Positions 1 to 6,166 of a DNA stretch of 13,725 nucleotides are shown piece by piece. Source of the stretch: Burkholderiales bacterium (GTDB taxonomy: Bacteria > Pseudomonadota > Gammaproteobacteria > Burkholderiales > Chitinimonadaceae); the NCBI GenBank assembly GCA_019234745.1, contig JAFAKZ010000136.1:1-13725 (forward strand), in the 5' to 3' direction. The position numbers were made by a program, and so were the translations under genes. The notes beneath the pieces are model-generated. The model was not told the origin of the DNA and did no database searches. It saw only the letters and a list, made by a program, of their open reading frames with translations. Positions within the stretch are counted from its first letter, which is position 1; each line of letters opens with the position of its first letter.

Positions 1-81
1 GTGGCGCCGGGCGTGGGCCACGTCGTACGTGTGCCGCTGCCCGCTGGCGTCGACGGCGCCATGGTCACTCGCTTGCTGTAA
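1..81 (+). CDS. 3' end of an unidentified gene (partial)
   Basis: An open frame enters from the left edge and ends at TAA 79-81, giving 26 visible residues that finish in GAMVTRLL. The stretch GHVVRVPLPAG is protein-like, and the other two frames read as Arg/Cys/Trp-rich strings, so this frame is the best candidate for the end of an upstream gene. It lies in the same frame as scpA, whose GTG follows after three bases, which suggests a tight operon. I cannot assign a family from so short a tail. PLPAG also occurs in histone-deacetylase-like proteins, but not near their C-terminus, so I do not use it. It may simply be noncoding. Confidence 0.35.
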   Translation: MAPGVGHVVRVPLPAGVDGAMVTRLL

Positions 82-84
82 GGC

Positions 85-888
85 GTGGTCGATACGGTAG
101 TCGACCCCATCGCGCTGGTCTTCGGGCAGCCCGTCAACGAGCTGCCCCAGGATCTCTATATCCCGCCTGATGCCCTGCGCGTATTGCTGACGAGCTTCGA
201 GGGCCCGCTCGACCTGCTGCTCTACCTGATCCGCAAGCAGAACCTCGATATCCTCGACATCCCCATGGCCGTGGTCACGGCGCAGTACATGGAATACGTC
301 GACGCCATGCAGGCCGCGCAGTTCGAACTGGCAGGCGAATACTTGTTGATGGCGGCGCTGCTGATCGAAATCAAGTCGCGCATGCTGCTGCCCAGGCCAC
401 CCGCCATCGAAGGCGACGAGCACGACCCGCGTGCCGAGCTGGTACGGCGCCTGCTGGAATACGAGCAGATGAAGCTCGCCGCCTACGAGCTGGACGTGCT
501 ACCCCAGGCCGGCCGCGACTTCCTGTGGGCCGCCGCCCTGTTCGACCGCGAACTGGTGGAGCGCCTGCCTGAAGTGTCACCGGTCGACCTGAAGCAAGCC
601 TGGCTGGGGCTGCTTGCCCGCGTCAAGCACACCAAGCACCATACGGTGAAGCCCGATGAATTGTCCGTGCGTGAGCAGATGGGCGAAATCCTGAAGAAGC
701 TGGCAGGCGGCGCCTATCTGGAGTTCGGCCAGTTGTTCGATACGGGCAAGGGCGTGCAGCTGCTGGTCGTCAGCTTTATCGCCGTGCTGGAGTTGACCAA
801 GGAAGGCTTGATTGCGGTGACGCAAGACGAGCCCTATCACCCCATCTATGTGCGTTTGGCGGTGGCTGAAGATCGGCCGCTGCAATGA
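85..888 (+). CDS. scpA: Segregation and condensation protein A (ScpA)
   Basis: ScpA is the kleisin subunit that bridges the SMC ATPase heads and, with ScpB, forms the condensin-like complex that compacts and separates chromosomes in the cytoplasm. The 267-residue product has the family signature FEGPLDLLLYLIRK at residues 38-51, the N-terminal part that contacts the SMC neck, followed by YLLMAALLIEIKSRMLLP around 86-103. The C-terminal winged-helix part runs to about residue 260 (LLVVSFIAVLELTKEGLI). The lead-in LPQDLYIPPDAL is typical of betaproteobacterial ScpA, so the GTG at 85 is a reasonable start. AAGG at 80-83 is too close to it for an ideal ribosome site, and the true start could be a few codons later. 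scpB follows 40 bases downstream, as is usual for this pair. Confidence 0.95.
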   Translation: MVDTVVDPIALVFGQPVNELPQDLYIPPDALRVLLTSFEGPLDLLLYLIRKQNLDILDIPMAVVTAQYMEYVDAMQAAQFELAGEYLLMAALLIEIKSRMLLPRPPAIEGDEHDPRAELVRRLLEYEQMKLAAYELDVLPQAGRDFLWAAALFDRELVERLPEVSPVDLKQAWLGLLARVKHTKHHTVKPDELSVREQMGEILKKLAGGAYLEFGQLFDTGKGVQLLVVSFIAVLELTKEGLIAVTQDEPYHPIYVRLAVAEDRPLQ

Positions 889-928
889 CGCTTGCCAGCC
901 TGCGCATAGGGTCCCGATAATCGCCGCC

Positions 929-1480
929 ATGCAGCCCTCGGTACACGACCGCACCCATATCCAGACCATCGTCGAGACAGCCCTGCTCGTCGCCACCGAG
1001 CCCTTGGGCCTGCACGATATCAAGAAGCTCTTCGCCGAAGAACTGAAGGCGGAATTCCTGCACGAGATTCTCGACGCCATCCAGTACGCCTGGGCAGGCA
1101 GGGGCATCGAACTGGTCAAGCTGGCCAGTGGTTGGCGCTTCCGTGCCCGCATGGAATTCCAGCCCTACTTGGACCGCCTGGCACCGGAGAAGCCGCCTCG
1201 CTACTCGCGCGCCGTGATGGAGACGCTGGCCATCATCGCCTACAAAGGCCCGCTCACGCGTGGCGAGATCGAGGAGATTCGCGGCGTGGCCGTGTCGTCC
1301 AATATCGTCAAGACACTGGAAGAGCGAGGCTGGATCGAGGTGGTCGGCCATCGCGAAACACCGGGTCGGCCGGGCCTCTATGCGACGACGCGGCGCTTCC
1401 TCGACGATCTAGGTCTCAAGAGCCGCACCGAACTTCCCCCATTGGCCGAACTGGGTCAGCTCGTCGTCCCTGCGGAATAA
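929..1480 (+). CDS. scpB: Segregation and condensation protein B (ScpB)
   Basis: ScpB is the KITE-type partner that dimerises and binds the middle of ScpA in the SMC-ScpAB complex. The 183-residue product shows the conserved second winged helix: YSRAVMETLAIIAYKGPLTR at about 91-110, then IEEIRGVAVSSNIVKTLEERGWI and VVGHRETPGRPGLYATTRRFLDDLGL. Length is normal for the family. I chose ATG 929 because homologues begin shortly before the first helix (IQTIVETALLVATEPL). A longer in-frame start at 848 would add 27 unlike residues and run into scpA. No good Shine-Dalgarno is visible before 929, so translation may be coupled to scpA. After the stop there are 153 bases before the next gene. Confidence 0.95.
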   Translation: MQPSVHDRTHIQTIVETALLVATEPLGLHDIKKLFAEELKAEFLHEILDAIQYAWAGRGIELVKLASGWRFRARMEFQPYLDRLAPEKPPRYSRAVMETLAIIAYKGPLTRGEIEEIRGVAVSSNIVKTLEERGWIEVVGHRETPGRPGLYATTRRFLDDLGLKSRTELPPLAELGQLVVPAE

Positions 1481-1526
1481 CCCGACTGGCGCAAACAAGC
1501 GCTTCTGCTAGCCTAGAAATATATCC

Positions 1527-1540
1527 TTACACTCGTGTAA
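1527..1540. promoter_or_regulatory. Palindrome in the leader of the HDOD gene
   Basis: TTACAC-TC-GTGTAA is a perfect 6-base inverted repeat about 95 bases before the start codon at 1634. It resembles a dimeric repressor or activator site. The outer TTACA/TGTAA halves equal those of the palindromes at 5685 and 9305 but at a different spacing (4 instead of 8), so a shared regulator is doubtful. Confidence 0.35.
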
Positions 1541-1633
1541 TTTGCGGGTGAGAAAATTCGCCCTCGCAAACCCCAAGTCGCCTGTCCGATACTGGAATGG
1601 CGACACCAAGGCGAAACAAGCAAAGGTTCTGGC

Positions 1634-3961
1634 ATGGAAGAAACGGTCTATTCGCTGATCGATACGACGGGCGGCACCTGGCGCGCGCAGGCCGAAGATG
1701 GTCATTGGGCTCTGTTGGTGCCTGATTTGATGCCCAATATTCCGTTTGCGCGGGTGGCCAGCAACCATGCGGCCCTGGCCGATCTGGAGGGCGAAGCGGA
1801 TATCGATGGTGAGCGCTGGCTCGCCTACCGATGGGCGGAGGGCGAAACATTGGCCGATAAGCTCGATACGGGGCCGATGGAGCGTGCGGAGGGCGTGCGC
1901 CTGATGTTGCGCCTGCTCGATGGCGTGGCCCACGCGCGGCTTACTGGTTGCGAGCTGGGCCAGCTGGCGGCTGATCGGATATTGGTGGGCCCGGATGGTT
2001 CGCCGCTTTGGGCCGGTCTGCTACCGCCAGGCGCCGTGGGCGAGGACGTGGTGCTAGGCGGCGGCCAGTTGCTATTCCGTATTCTCACCGCGGTGCTGCC
2101 GGTAACGAATGAGCGCGGCGAGTACCCCTTGCTGACAGAATTCGTGCCCGACCTCGACGCACGTCTGGAAAACATCGTGGAAATGGCGCTGAAGGGGCGC
2201 GGCAATGGTTTTGCCCATATCCTCGACCTGCGCGCTGCCTTGAACGACTACCTGGACGAGCTGGAACTCTTGGGTGCGACAGGAGCCGAGGATAGCGGCC
2301 CGGTGGGCGCCCTGATGCGGCGCATGGGCAAGACGGAGGATTTCCCTGCCCTGTCGCGTGCGGTAGGGGCGCTCAATCGGATTGCGGAATCCGATAATGA
2401 AAAGCTGCAGGCGCTGGCAGCTATCATCCTGCGCGATTTCTCGTTGAGCAACAAGATCCTGCGCTTGGCGAACTCGGCCAGCTACGGCCAGTTCGGCGGC
2501 GAGATCAGCACGATCTCGCGCGCTGTGATGGTGCTGGGCTTCAATGCCGTCAAGGCGCTGGCGATGACCGTCGTATTGATCGAGCACCTGACCAATAAAG
2601 AGCACGCGGGCGAACTGAAGGACGAAGTGGTGCGCGCCTTCTTCGCCAGCCTGATTTCACGCAAGCTCGCGGAGCGCTGCGGCTACCACGATATCGAAGA
2701 GGGGCGCATTGCCGGCATGTTCCATCGCTTGGGGCGGTTGCTCGTGCTGTTCTATCTGCGCGACGACGCGCGCGTGATTGCCGGGGTCGTTGCCCTGGGC
2801 GAGCCGGAAGAGGCCGTCGTGCGCGGCCGAATCGGTGCTAGCTACGAAGAGCTGGGCATGGGCGTGGCCCGCTCCTGGAACCTGCCCGACAAGCTGATCG
2901 CCAGTATGGCGGCCGAAGACGCGAAGCCTCACCCGCCCCGTATCGACAGCGACTGGCTGCGTCTCTTCGCCAACGCTGGCAGTGGACTGATGACGGCTAC
3001 GCTGGCCGATACGGAGCCCGAGCGCTTCAAGGAGTTCTTGTCCGCACGCGACCGCTTTTCCGGCCCCATGCGGCTGACGGAGCGCGATCTGCGCGTGGCA
3101 GTGGACGAATCGATACGCGATACGCTGCGTGATGCAGCCATCTTTGGCCTCGACGCCCATGGCGGCGCCGTGTTGATGCGCCTGCGCCAGCTGGCCGGCG
3201 TGGTGGCAGCCCCGCGCCGCGAGGCCGATGCGGTGAAGGGCGGCACGCCGCCTAGCCAAGCACCGGCTGGCAAGCCCACTGCAGCGACTACGCCAGCGAT
3301 GGCGCAGTCCGCCAGCCAGGCTACTGCCGAACCCACACCTGTTCAAACCAGTGCGACATCGGCAAAGGCAGCATCCCCTGTCAAGACAGCAGCGGCTCCC
3401 ATGGCCCAGGCGGCCGACCTGGTCATGGAGGACCGGCCGCAAGTCATCGATGCCTTGGGCAACTGCATGCAGGAGGTGACGGAGGCACTCGTCGGCGAGT
3501 TCCGCCTGAACGACCTACTGCGCGTCATTCTGGAAACCCTGTTCGTCAGCCTGGGTGCTAGTCGTGTACTACTGGCAACGCGTAGCGTGCAGCGCAACGG
3601 CGTGGTGGGCCGCTTTGGCTTCGGCAAGAATATCGAGGACTTCGCGGCCCGGTTCGTCGTGCCGTTAGACGACCAGAATGATCTGTTCCGCATCAATCTC
3701 GCCAAGAACGCCGACCTGCTGATCGACGACGCCGGCAAGCCGCCCCATCTAGACGTGCTGCCATCCTGGTTCAGGCTACTCAACGCGGGGCGTAGCATCA
3801 TCCTCCTGCCCATCGTCATCGACCGCAGGGTGGTGGCCGCCCTGTATGTCGACCACGACGAGCCGCACAAGCTGCATCTGGGTGCGCGCGAGATGGCGCT
3901 GTTGAAGACGCTACGCAACCAGGCCATCCTGGCCATCCGTCAGAAGTCTCCCAGCGAGTAG
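1634..3961 (+). CDS. HDOD-domain signalling protein with degenerate kinase-like N-terminus and GAF-like C-terminus
   Basis: A 775-residue multidomain cytoplasmic protein. Residues 1-210 align by eye with a Ser/Thr kinase fold (YRWAEGETLADKL, then LAADRILVGPDGSPLWAG), but the catalytic HRD and DFG motifs are absent, so it reads as a pseudokinase. Residues 225-430 form an HDOD domain: ALSRAVGALNRIAESDNEKL, then SLSNKILRLANSASYG and ISTISRAVMVLGFNAVKALA. Its metal-binding HD pair is replaced (FHRLGR at 363-368), as expected for non-catalytic HDOD proteins. Residues about 525-595 are an Ala/Pro/Thr-rich linker. Residues about 600-770 look like a GAF domain (LLRVILETLFVSLGASRVLL, then LLPIVIDRRVVAALYVDHDE). 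ATG 1634 has AAAGG at 1622-1626, 7 bases before it. HDOD proteins often act in bacterial signalling and motility control; the ligand and partner here are unknown. It appears monocistronic. Confidence 0.85.
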   Translation: MEETVYSLIDTTGGTWRAQAEDGHWALLVPDLMPNIPFARVASNHAALADLEGEADIDGERWLAYRWAEGETLADKLDTGPMERAEGVRLMLRLLDGVAHARLTGCELGQLAADRILVGPDGSPLWAGLLPPGAVGEDVVLGGGQLLFRILTAVLPVTNERGEYPLLTEFVPDLDARLENIVEMALKGRGNGFAHILDLRAALNDYLDELELLGATGAEDSGPVGALMRRMGKTEDFPALSRAVGALNRIAESDNEKLQALAAIILRDFSLSNKILRLANSASYGQFGGEISTISRAVMVLGFNAVKALAMTVVLIEHLTNKEHAGELKDEVVRAFFASLISRKLAERCGYHDIEEGRIAGMFHRLGRLLVLFYLRDDARVIAGVVALGEPEEAVVRGRIGASYEELGMGVARSWNLPDKLIASMAAEDAKPHPPRIDSDWLRLFANAGSGLMTATLADTEPERFKEFLSARDRFSGPMRLTERDLRVAVDESIRDTLRDAAIFGLDAHGGAVLMRLRQLAGVVAAPRREADAVKGGTPPSQAPAGKPTAATTPAMAQSASQATAEPTPVQTSATSAKAASPVKTAAAPMAQAADLVMEDRPQVIDALGNCMQEVTEALVGEFRLNDLLRVILETLFVSLGASRVLLATRSVQRNGVVGRFGFGKNIEDFAARFVVPLDDQNDLFRINLAKNADLLIDDAGKPPHLDVLPSWFRLLNAGRSIILLPIVIDRRVVAALYVDHDEPHKLHLGAREMALLKTLRNQAILAIRQKSPSE

Positions 3962-3975
3962 ACTCAAGGCGCTCG

Positions 3976-4019
3976 AGGAGGTTGGCATGCCGACCTCCTG
4001 TGGCGGAACGGCTGTTCCG
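3976..4019 (+). terminator. Two hairpins after the HDOD gene (possible terminator)
   Basis: Fifteen bases after the stop codon, 3976-3986 pairs with 3989-3999 (11 pairs, one G-U, palindromic centre). A second stem, CGGAAC/GTTCCG with loop GGCT, occupies 4004-4019. No clean T-tract follows, only the pyrimidine-rich stretch 4022-4031. It could act as a weak or Rho-assisted terminator or an mRNA-stabilising structure. The first stem also buries AGGAGG and an ATG (see findings). Confidence 0.5.
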
Positions 4020-4065
4020 TGTACTTCCTCTTGATTCTGCTCATCTTTTCCCTAGTGCCCTATAG

Positions 4066-4074
4066 TGCGCCGCA
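4066..4074. promoter_or_regulatory. Distal TGC-N3-GCA box upstream of the phasin gene
   Basis: TGCGCCGCA is the first of three TGC-N3-GCA boxes in the 370-base gap before the phasin gene. It is about 130 bases upstream of the sigma70-type promoter and followed directly by the 10-mer GTCGGACATA, which recurs at 4221. Its distance and incomplete flanks make it the weakest of the three. Confidence 0.25.
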
Positions 4075-4180
4075 CAGTCGGACATACGGTCGGGTCCGTT
4101 CGCGTGCGCTGCCGCATTAGAATTTTTACTCTTGTTCGTAATGTGTTGTTAATAATAATAAAATGCTAAACAATATATTT

Positions 4181-4193
4181 TGATGCGTCGCAC
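4181..4193. promoter_or_regulatory. PHA-regulator-like box upstream of the phasin -35
   Basis: TGATGCGTCGCAC matches TG-N-TGC-N3-GCAA, the motif I recall for the Herbaspirillum PHA regulator PhbF (PhaR family), except for the last base. It lies 9 bases before the -35 hexamer and is preceded by an AT-rich tract (about 4140-4180) that could bend DNA or act as an UP-like element. Confidence 0.45.
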
Positions 4194-4202
4194 AAAATGT
4201 GG

Positions 4203-4232
4203 TTGACGAGTGCGGGAGTGGTCGGACATAAT
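4203..4232 (+). promoter_or_regulatory. Sigma70-type promoter of the phasin gene
   Basis: TTGACG at 4203-4208 and CATAAT at 4227-4232 are separated by 18 bases, close to the housekeeping consensus. Transcription would begin near 4239 and leave a leader of about 90 bases. The leader ends in AGGAGA (4319-4324), 7 bases before the phasin ATG. Confidence 0.65.
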
Positions 4233-4240
4233 GAGATTCA

Positions 4241-4253
4241 TGGTGCGGTGCAA
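4241..4253. promoter_or_regulatory. Candidate PhaR/PhbF operator over the phasin start site
   Basis: TGGTGCGGTGCAA fits TG-N-TGC-N3-GCAA exactly, the recognition motif I recall for PhbF in Herbaspirillum seropedicae. It begins 8 bases after the -10 hexamer and so covers the expected transcription start, a classical repressor position. This family is known to repress phasin genes until PHA granules titrate the regulator. The regulator gene itself is not in the window. Confidence 0.55.
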
Positions 4254-4331
4254 TAAGAGACTGTACCTAAGTGTCCTGGCACCTTACTTGACCGTTTCAA
4301 GCAAACGTATCCTTACTGAGGAGAATCCATT

Positions 4332-4904
4332 ATGACGACCACGACCCAAGATTTCGCCGCCCTCGGCCAATCGCAGCTCGAAAAGTCCATCCGCCTGTCG
4401 AACATCGCCCTGGCCGGTGTCGAGCGCCTGATCAACCTGCAACTGGACGTTGCCCGCGACCTGCTGGCCGAGAACACGACCGCTGCCAAGGCCCTGACGG
4501 AAGTCAAGGACGTGCAGGGTTTCGTGAACCTGCAACAGCAGCTGTCCCAGCCGGCTGTCGACAAGGCCCTGTCCGTTGCCAAGAGCCTGTACGAAGCCGC
4601 CAGCAGCACGCAAGCTGAAATCGGCCAGTTCGTTGAAGAACAGGTTGTCGAGTTCAACAAGAACCTGGTTGCCTCGCTGGACAAGGCTGTGAAGCAAGCT
4701 CCGGCCGGTTCGGAAATCGTTGTCTCCGCCGTCAAGACCGCCGTTGCTACGGCTGCTTCGGCCTACGACACGGTTGCCAAGACCGCCAAGAAGGTAACGA
4801 GCGACTTCGCCGAAGCTGGTGTTGCCGCTGCCGAAACGTCGGCCAAGGCCGCCGCCGGTGTCGCCAAGACCGCTGCTCGCAAGTCTGCTGCCGCTGCCGC
4901 CTAA
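4332..4904 (+). CDS. phaP: Phasin, PHA granule-associated protein
   Basis: Phasins coat polyhydroxyalkanoate granules and control their size and number. The 190-residue product fits the Phasin_2 family (TIGR01841-type): an amphipathic helical core with LEKSIRLSNIALAGVERLINLQ at about 16-37, LDVARDLLAENTTAAKALTEVKD, and FVNLQQQLSQPAVDKALSVAKSLYEAA at about 65-91. After residue 140 comes a low-complexity Ala/Lys tail (KTAKKVTSDFAEAG, then AKTAARKSAAAAA) resembling histone-H1-like tails that may contact DNA or stabilise a coiled coil. It has no signal peptide or membrane segment. The start has a strong Shine-Dalgarno, the gene has its own promoter and a strong terminator, and codon choice is narrow, all pointing to high expression. 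No PHA synthase gene is nearby. Confidence 0.93.
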   Translation: MTTTTQDFAALGQSQLEKSIRLSNIALAGVERLINLQLDVARDLLAENTTAAKALTEVKDVQGFVNLQQQLSQPAVDKALSVAKSLYEAASSTQAEIGQFVEEQVVEFNKNLVASLDKAVKQAPAGSEIVVSAVKTAVATAASAYDTVAKTAKKVTSDFAEAGVAAAETSAKAAAGVAKTAARKSAAAAA

Positions 4905-4928
4905 TTCGGCGACCTAGCTTAGTAGTAC

Positions 4929-4958
4929 AAAAAACCCGCGCGCCAGCGCGGGTTTTTT
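4929..4958. terminator. Strong intrinsic terminator after the phasin gene
   Basis: Six A residues (4929-4934), stem CCCGCGC / GCGCGGG (4935-4941 and 4946-4952) with loop GCCA, then six T residues (4953-4958). It is a textbook Rho-independent terminator and is symmetrical enough to work in both directions. It isolates the phasin transcript from the MlaC-like gene. Confidence 0.95.
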
Positions 4959-4991
4959 CATGTCTGCGTTCCGCAAACCGGAATGCGGCCA

Positions 4992-5006
4992 TGGCATGGA
5001 GGTTGC
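4992..5006 (+). promoter_or_regulatory. Candidate sigma54 promoter of the MlaC-like gene
   Basis: TGGCATG-GAGG-TTGC matches 10 of the 11 fixed positions of TGGCACG-N4-TTGC. The essential GG (4993-4994) and GC (5005-5006) are separated by 10 bases as sigma54 requires. Initiation would be near 5018, before GAAGGAG (5029-5035) and the ATG at 5044. It lies in noncoding DNA between the phasin terminator and the gene. Confidence 0.65.
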
Positions 5007-5043
5007 TGAAGCTGTCATATCGTCAACCGAAGGAGTGGCCGAT

Positions 5044-5640
5044 ATGAAGCACCTTATCCACACCATGCTGTTGGCTGCCGGCCTGGCGGCCGTGGCCAGC
5101 GAGACTGTCGCGCCCGACGTGATGATCCGCAAGGCCAGCGAGGACGTCGTCGGTGCCGTCGACCATGATCACCTGAGTGCAAACGACCAGCGCTTCAAGG
5201 ACATGCTGAAGGCGGAAGTATTGCCGAACTTCGACTTCAACCGGATCACGGCGCTCGCCGTGGGGCACCATTGGCGCGAGGCGTCGCCCCAGCAGCAGTC
5301 GACCATGACGCACGAGTTCGAAACCCTGCTGGTGCGCGCGTATTCCTCCGCCCTGACGGCAAACAAGGTTAAGACGATCGACGTCGCACCCTTGCACGCC
5401 GGTGAGGGTGACAAGGAAGTGTCCGTCAAGTCGACGGTGACGCCGGAGAACGGCCGCGCGGTTGCCATCGACTACCACCTGGAACGCATGCCAAGCGGAT
5501 GGAAGATCTACGACGTGGCTGTCGACGGCGTGAGCCTCGTGACGAACTACCGTACGCAGTTCGATGCGCGCATCAAGCAAGGTGGTATCGACGGCTTGAT
5601 CAAGGATCTCGAAGCGCGCAATGCGCAGCAATCGAAGTAA
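5044..5640 (+). CDS. MlaC-family periplasmic phospholipid-binding protein (stand-alone)
   Basis: MlaC proteins (Tol-tol-Ttg2 / ABC-transporter auxiliary family) carry phospholipids across the periplasm between the outer membrane and the inner-membrane MlaFEDB complex. The 198-residue product starts with a secretion signal (MKHLIHTMLLAAGLAAVA, likely cut before SE at 19-20). Family landmarks follow: VLPNFDFNRITALAVGHHWR (59-78), LLVRAYSSALT (95-105), then WKIYDVAVDGVSLVTNYR (153-170) and the ending GGIDGLIKDLEARN. Length is normal. ATG 5044 is preferred over an upstream in-frame ATG at 4960 because only it gives a signal peptide, and GAAGGAG lies 8 bases before it. No mlaFEDB genes are adjacent, so this is an orphan paralogue that must use a partner encoded elsewhere. 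A sigma54-type promoter precedes it. Confidence 0.9.
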   Translation: MKHLIHTMLLAAGLAAVASETVAPDVMIRKASEDVVGAVDHDHLSANDQRFKDMLKAEVLPNFDFNRITALAVGHHWREASPQQQSTMTHEFETLLVRAYSSALTANKVKTIDVAPLHAGEGDKEVSVKSTVTPENGRAVAIDYHLERMPSGWKIYDVAVDGVSLVTNYRTQFDARIKQGGIDGLIKDLEARNAQQSK

Positions 5641-5684
5641 TGGTGACGGCGCCGCAGTCGGTTCAAGGCGCTGCCTGGGCGGAA

Positions 5685-5702
5685 TTACAAGGTCATTTGT
5701 AA
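5685..5702. promoter_or_regulatory. Palindrome TTACA-N8-TGTAA before the PAYR-motif gene
   Basis: TTACAAGGTCATTTGTAA is an inverted repeat with 6-base arms (TTACAA/TTGTAA), ending 61 bases before the start at 5764. Its outer halves and spacing are the same as at 9305-9322. It is a candidate binding site for the neighbouring EBP or another dimeric regulator. Confidence 0.4.
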
Positions 5703-5763
5703 ATTCTGCAAGTTCGCCAAGACCGACTGCGGGTCGCCACAGACCAAGGCGAGGAGGTGTTCC

Positions 5764-6099
5764 ATGCCCATGACCCTGCAACGACCACCGGTTAGAACCA
5801 GTACGACGCGCGCCGCTGTTGCTGCGTCGGCAGTCAACCCCACGTTTGAAGACCGGTACTGGCAATACCAGCACGACAAACAGCCGTACGCCGACGACGA
5901 ATATGGCTACTTTGCGTTTGCACCGGCCTACCGCGTTGGTTATATGGCGGTGATCCTGCACCCCAATAGCTCATTCGATCAGCTGGAGTCGCTGATGCAC
6001 GAGGAGTACGACAAGACGCGCGTTTGCGACAAGCTGGATTGGAGCTACGCCTGCCTGGCGGCCCATGCTGCATGGGTGCGTGCGCGTACGATTGGGTAG
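5764..6099 (+). CDS. Small conserved protein with PAYR motif, function unknown
   Basis: The 111-residue product is preceded by a very good ribosome site (GAGGAGGT at 5751-5758, 5 bases before ATG), which supports it as real. It has no signal peptide or membrane segment. The acidic, aromatic middle (YWQYQHDKQPYADDEYGYFAFAPAYR split across residues 32-57) ends in PAYRVGY. I recall a similar PAYRYG motif in short betaproteobacterial hypothetical proteins found near stress and envelope genes. The C-terminus, LDWSYACLAAHAAWVRAR, resembles the Trp-containing helix that closes those proteins. I know of no established function. It sits 123 bases after the MlaC-like gene, with a palindrome (5685-5702) in between. 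Confidence 0.75.
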   Translation: MPMTLQRPPVRTSTTRAAVAASAVNPTFEDRYWQYQHDKQPYADDEYGYFAFAPAYRVGYMAVILHPNSSFDQLESLMHEEYDKTRVCDKLDWSYACLAAHAAWVRARTIG

Positions 6100-6121
6100 C
6101 GTAAGCTGCCGGCACAAGACA

Positions 6122-6149
6122 ACGGCGCCGGGCAAACGCCCGGCGCCGT
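6122..6149. terminator. Hairpin shared by convergent genes
   Basis: ACGGCGCCGGGC (6122-6133), loop AAAC, and GCCCGGCGCCGT (6138-6149) form a perfect 12-base GC-rich stem. It lies between the ends of the plus-strand PAYR gene (6099) and the minus-strand OmpA-like gene (6167). There is no strong T-tract on either side, but the position argues for a bidirectional terminator. Confidence 0.7.
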
Positions 6150-6166
6150 CTCGTTGGAAGGTCAGG

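Noticed and set aside
1..81. Similarity of PLPAG to a histone-deacetylase-like segment
   Set aside because: In that family the segment is internal, whereas here the frame stops ten residues later; the visible length is too short to tell.
848..928. 27-codon N-terminal extension of ScpB
   Set aside because: It would overlap scpA by 41 bases and adds residues unlike ScpB proteins; ATG 929 gives the normal length.
5023..5961. 312-codon open frame on the minus strand across the MlaC-like and PAYR genes
   Set aside because: It is antisense to two genes with good ribosome sites and recognisable content; its own translation shows no domain.
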